Of a DNA stretch of 11,412 bases, positions 8,328-11,412 are shown in pieces. The first letter of the stretch is position 1; every line of letters begins with the position of its first letter. Source of the stretch: Amoebophrya sp. AT5.2 (taxonomy: Eukaryota > Sar > Dinophyceae > Syndiniales > Amoebophryaceae); NCBI GenBank assembly GCA_005223375.1, contig RXOD01006069.1, positions 1 through 11,412 of the forward strand, in the 5' to 3' direction. Below the pieces are notes generated by a model. That model was not told the origin of the DNA. It searched no databases and was given only the letters and a program-made list of their open reading frames with translations. The position numbers were made by a program, and so were the translations under genes.

Positions 8328-8872
8328 TACAAGTCTCAGTTGCCAAAACCGTTCGAAGATGATAGATTCTGTTGCACGCTACTACCGTATGCGAATTGGT
8401 TATCCGCTGTGCGTCGGAGCCGCACAAAGAAGCCCGTGACAATGGGCGCCGATGCTGTTGAAAAGGAAGACCTCTCCTCTGCCAGAAATATATTCGCTGC
8501 AATAAATCGCTGTCGTGTAAATGAAGTAGATGCTGCAATCGGCTCAGCGCTACACATGCAAATCGCTTTCGTGTAAATAAAGTAGATGCTGCAATCGGCT
8601 CGGCACTCCACATAACCCTCCGTCGTGCGCTCGAGATTTTTCTGGAAGCAAAATTATCCTGGATGCTGAAGACGCAGCTGTCCTGCGCCGTGGCCACGCT
8701 CCGCCTAGTTGCGCAGCGAGTACGGGTCTTCTGTGCACCTTCGACCGCAGGCGGTGGCTTCAGCCGGCAAAATTTAACGTCGTGGCGCCCCCGAATCCGC
8801 GATGTAGCGGACCTGCTCTGCTCGAATTGCTTCTCTCTGTTTTCTGTTCATTTTTGGCACTATCCATCGTAA
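8328..8872 (+). pseudogene. Plus-strand coding-like frame broken at a 19-residue tandem repeat
   Basis: Two plus-strand frames abut at a near-tandem duplication. Upstream (to 8576) the frame reads ...MGADAVEKEDLSSARNIF, then NRCRVNEVDAAIGSALHM. Downstream, in a different frame, it reads NRFRVNKVDAAIGSALHI, then TLRRALEIFLEAKLSWMLK..., to a TAA at 8870-8872. Codons are rich in G at position 1, a coding-like sign. The repeat period is 56 bp, one base short of 19 codons, so a single-base loss inside an original 57-bp repeat explains the break. The protein would be helical and charged, with no family recognised. It is the only candidate on the plus strand and it overlaps the last exon of the 8760-10202 gene. 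It may be a pseudogene, a misread base, or a chance frame. Confidence 0.35.
8504..8613. repeat. 56-bp tandem duplication, two copies
   Basis: Copies run 8504-8557 and 8560-8613 (54 aligned bases plus a 2-base spacer). They differ at five positions, about 91% identity, so the duplication is not brand new. In the plus-strand frame three of the five differences are synonymous third-position changes (TCA/TCG, GCG/GCA, CTA/CTC); the other two change Cys to Phe and Glu to Lys. Confidence 0.9.
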
Positions 8873-10202
8873 ACAAGGTGATGCTGTAGCTGTGGCTGTT
8901 CCGGCTGCTGTTCCTGCGAAATCGCCCGTCTTTCCGGAACGCATCCCAACGTCTCCTCAATCCTCATCCACTTTCTCCCCCACGAAATTATTAAGCAGCG
9001 TATCTACAGAATGATTTTTGTTTTCAGTTGTCCCGGGTACTGGGAGTGGTAGTTGTTCCGGAAATACAGGTCCGGCGCGCGTAGATTCAACGTGTGGATT
9101 TTCTGGAGGACCCCAAGCTGCCGGTCCGTCCCTCCCCGGAACTCGTTTGGAAACTTGTACGGCGTGTAGTGCGTGCCGGCCCATCCAGCAGGATTTATGT
9201 TCAGCCCGCGGCCTGAATATCGTGGCAAAAAATTTTCCCCTCGATAAAATAAAATCATGACCGAAGCGGGAGCTATGCATATTAGATCGATATTTTGAAC
9301 TTGGAGTTCTTCGGTATCGGTGGATGAAGATCATCATTTCGCGATGAATAGATTTTGATTTATTTTTCGGGTTCGTGATGTGTGAAGGACTGCGCTTTAG
9401 TTTTCACCTTCACCTTCAAGAAGTTCCTATTAGTGAGCAGTACCTTCTTCTTGCAATTTCTGCAATTGGCTCATGGTGCGAGTGCCGCCACTCTGGAAGT
9501 AGCTCTTTCTCCCCGACAGAATATCGTCCCGGTTTTGTTTCGCCGTTTGGTTTCGCAGCTCGGGGTCCAGCTTTCGGGCGCTTGGCACATTACCAGACGG
9601 AAGTATATCCTGAAGAAAGAGCCGCGAGTTGTATAGTACGTAATTGAAAAAAAGAACAAACACGTCCTGCCACCAACGACCTGCACGCAGTCTCTATCTG
9701 TCCCGCACGCAGTGTCGTCTATCTGTCATTTCCATAACTATTGTAGTTCGAATGCCGCAGCCGCACAGCTCTACGTCTACTTCTAGTTCGATACGATGTT
9801 GATGAGAACATACTACCTCAGCCACTTCCGCTTCAGTGCGCGCTGACACACTTCGTGCCGAATCCCACCCAATCGATTCTCGTCTTCTCCCGAAGTCGTG
9901 GTCGTATGTCGACATTCTGTCGCAGTTGCGTGCCTGCGGTAATTTTCACGAGGGAGGTTGTTTGACCGTGCCTTCTTGTTCTTGATCTTGTTTCTGACGT
10001 TGACGATGCATGGATACTAAAGAAACTTAGTCCGAGATAGTAGATGAAGCGAGCGCACCTGTGTTCGCAGGTGGTTTTTGATGGCGGCCGTGCGTCTGAA
10101 GACCGTGTCGCCGCCGAGTTTTTGCACGGAATAAGGATACACCATCTGCTGCACTTCCGGACCGGTAAGCTCCGGCTGTGACCGGTGCCGCGCGAACGCC
10201 AT
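8760..10202 (-). CDS. Five-exon gene of unknown function (model 250 aa)
   Basis: Exons: 10202-10059, 9933-9817, 9609-9444, 9212-9041 and 8913-8760. Introns are 125, 207, 231 and 127 nt, and all phases agree (0, 0, 1, 2). Strongest splice signals: GAG|GTAGTA with TTTCTTCAG|GAT, and GAAG|GTACTG with GATATTCAG|GCC. Exon 1 (MAFARHRSQPELTGPEVQQM...) ends at a weak GTGCGC donor. If it is not part of the gene, ATG 9915-9913 (MSTYDHDFGRRRES...) is the start. Exon 3 is polar and helical (DPELRNQTAKQNRDDILSGR...MSQLQKLQEE). Exon 4 is rich in Gly, Pro and aromatics (NINPAGWAGTHYTPYKFPNE), a look shared with some microtubule-associated repeats, but no family is recognised. Exon 5 is Ser/Asn-rich and least certain; without that splice the protein ends at TAG 9006-9004. 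There is no signal peptide or membrane segment. Confidence 0.55.
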
Positions 10203-10845
10203 CTGGCCTTATGTGTGTACTACCCTCTACTGAGGTAGTGGTCGCCAAGCCAGCCACACTAGAATGAATGTTGCGTGACGAGGAACAAGCATAACCACAA
10301 GTAGCTGCTTCCGATTACTGTTACTTATACAGACGTGCCTTGTGACAGTCCTTACGATCGCTCACGATATACGAAGACATAGTGTACGCTCTCGTCTCGC
10401 GACCACTCTACGCGCCTTTTAGCTTTATCGTCGAGGCTGGTAGCGATCGAAAGGACTCAGGAAGTTCAGTAGACGAGGATGCCGCCCCTTTTCCGCTGCT
10501 CCTTGCGAAGGCGTCGAACAATGAATGCTACGCGTACGCATGGGCTCGAGGGGCCCGGCGAAACATAATCTGTCACGTCACAGTCGCTCACGCGGGGGCT
10601 GTCCAAATTTTATTTTTGTAGAAGGAATTCTCAATTTTTCTGTTCGTCCCTGTGCAAAGCGGTGCTGCGCTTCTTTATTCTCAAGCGGTTAAATTGATTG
10701 ATCGCGTCTCTTGGAGAATCGATTTCAACATGCATGCGAGTGCTTGTCGCGATGAAATTCGCTTCGTTGTTCTCCCATACCCCTGCTGGCCCTGCTCCCA
10801 GAGAGCTACGGGCTTCATGAGCGACTTCGAAACCACTATGTAAAA
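10203..10845. other. Intergenic stretch with no supported gene
   Basis: This separates the coiled-coil gene from the five-exon gene downstream of it. On the minus strand an AATAAA (near 10674-10679), about 170 nt past the coiled-coil gene's stop, could be a polyadenylation-type signal. A plus-strand ORF (10382-10621, 79 codons from a GTG) is open but has no ATG, no family match and no splice partner I could place, so I leave it as probable chance. Confidence 0.4.
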
Positions 10846-11299
10846 TTATGTGAGGTCTGGAGGCCCGGCAAGCATCGTCCCTCTACAAGGTGGTGGCGAT
10901 TCTTCTGGTGGCGGTGACTCTCCCTCCGCTGCGCCGGCGTTCTCTGCCCCTTCTGCGGGCGCCCCTCCCTCGCCTTCTTTCTCCTCGCCCTCCTGTAGTG
11001 CGGTTCAGATAAGCGTCGCAGAATACGTTGTTTCTCGTAAAACAAGAACTCAAAGTTGAAATCAGAAATGCACCACTCAACTGTCAATTCTTCGTCGAAA
11101 TAATCAAGCCTAAATTTAGTACTGCCTCTGCTTTTTCCATCTCCTCGACAGATTTTTTGGGCTTTTTGGCGGCCTCTAGCTTTCGTCGTTCCCGCTCCTT
11201 TGCCTCCTCGCGCATCTGTCGTCTCCTCTCGATCTGCAACTTCTCTTGATTCAGGATTGTCTGCTCCGCCTCTTTTTGCACCGCATTCAGTGCCGCCAT
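10846..11299 (-). CDS. Coiled-coil protein with acidic Pro/Glu tail, two exons, 5' end uncertain
   Basis: Exon 1 (11299-11123, 59 codons) encodes a highly charged helix, from MAALNAVQKEAEQTILNQEK through RRRQMREEAKERERRKLEAA to VEEMEKAEA, typical of a coiled coil or single alpha-helix. A 130-nt intron (GTACTA...CTACAG, phase 0) leads to exon 2 (10992-10846), which encodes a low-complexity acidic tail (EGEEKEGEGGAPAEGAENAG, then SPPPEESPPP) and ends at TAA. The model gives 107 aa. The switch from a basic/acidic helix to a Glu/Gly/Pro tail, with phase kept, supports the splice. The start is provisional: the frame is open upstream of the ATG to about 11370, and a strong GTATGT donor at 11362 hints at another exon beginning beyond the right edge. 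Function cannot be assigned from such composition. Confidence 0.6.
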
Positions 11300-11412
11300 T
11301 TCCGTCGTCGCAATCGCGGCATCTGGATGGAGGGATAGCGTTGACGTTGACGATTTACATACTCTGTTAATTTAGAATGATCCGGCGGTGGGGTCCGTCG
11401 TGGGTCGAGGTG

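Larger units (their letters stand above)
7624..8503. other. Intergenic region 5' of eEF2
   Basis: No gene is clearly supported. It probably holds the eEF2 promoter. Visible elements are an overlapping TGACGTCA/CACGTG site (7770-7781), a perfect 14-bp palindrome CCCTACGCGTAGGG (7892-7905), and a 14-bp direct repeat (7968-7981 and 7987-8000). A plus-strand ORF of 42 codons (8174-8302, MPGPAPSRSRFLSEDDAIRK...) and a 212-codon minus-strand ORF (8697-8059) overlap each other. The latter has a shadow-like composition, rich in Ser, Arg, Leu, His and Cys. Confidence 0.4.

Noticed and set aside
8174..8580. Plus-strand two-exon gene joining MPGPAPSRSRFL... to LPKPFEDDRF... through GTGAGA...TCTCAG
   Set aside because: The intron would be only about 41 nt and the phase does not lead into the better downstream frame.
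8059..8697. 212-codon minus-strand ORF as a gene
   Set aside because: Its composition is shadow-like (Ser, Arg, Leu, His, Cys, Gln), no motif is seen, it crosses the frame-changing 56-bp duplication, and the plus-strand frame shows better coding character. Not excluded, since the strand agrees with the other genes.
9745..9765. tRNA-like B box (AGTTCGAATGC)
   Set aside because: No matching A box or cloverleaf arms were found around it, and it lies in an intron of the five-exon gene model.
10382..10621. 79-codon plus-strand ORF
   Set aside because: It opens with GTG rather than ATG, no partner exon could be joined with confidence, and the length is near the chance level.
1..11412. CRISPR arrays, bacterial operons, ribosome binding sites, rRNA genes
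   Set aside because: No regularly spaced repeats, no Shine-Dalgarno pattern and no rRNA-like segments were seen. The introns show that this is eukaryotic nuclear DNA.

Overview
This is nuclear DNA from a eukaryote. Every gene that can be supported is broken by short spliceosomal introns (about 70-380 nt, GT-AG), and the anchor gene is eukaryotic elongation factor 2. The best clue to lineage is on the minus strand at 574-595: a 22-nt match, with one mismatch, to the spliced leader found on dinoflagellate and perkinsid mRNAs. This points to a dinoflagellate-lineage alveolate (core dinoflagellate, syndinian or perkinsid). The mostly canonical introns and fairly close gene spacing fit a perkinsid or syndinian better than a large-genome core dinoflagellate, but that is inference.

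Layout, with all supported genes on the minus strand: a partial ORF running off the left edge (1-186); the spliced-leader relict (574-595); a small two-exon gene (888-1385); a three-exon gene (1512-2165); a gene-poor stretch (2166-3454); a complete nine-exon eEF2 gene (3455-7623, 850 aa); a second gene-poor stretch (7624-8759) with short repeats and a frameshifted 19-residue tandem repeat on the plus strand; a five-exon gene of unknown function (8760-10202, model 250 aa); an intergenic stretch (10203-10845); and a two-exon coiled-coil gene with an acidic, proline-rich tail (10846-11299), whose 5' end may lie beyond the right edge.

The one-strand arrangement fits the unidirectional gene clusters and mRNA trans-splicing known in dinoflagellates. 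Apart from eEF2, which acts in translational translocation, none of the genes could be assigned a function, and nothing shows that they share a pathway. Two points deserve most attention. The eEF2 keeps domains II-V and the diphthamide histidine, but has unusual substitutions in G1 and G2 of its GTPase domain. The spliced-leader copy suggests that an mRNA was reverse-transcribed and reinserted here. Exon models were built by hand from splice sites and reading phase. They are firm for eEF2 and provisional elsewhere.
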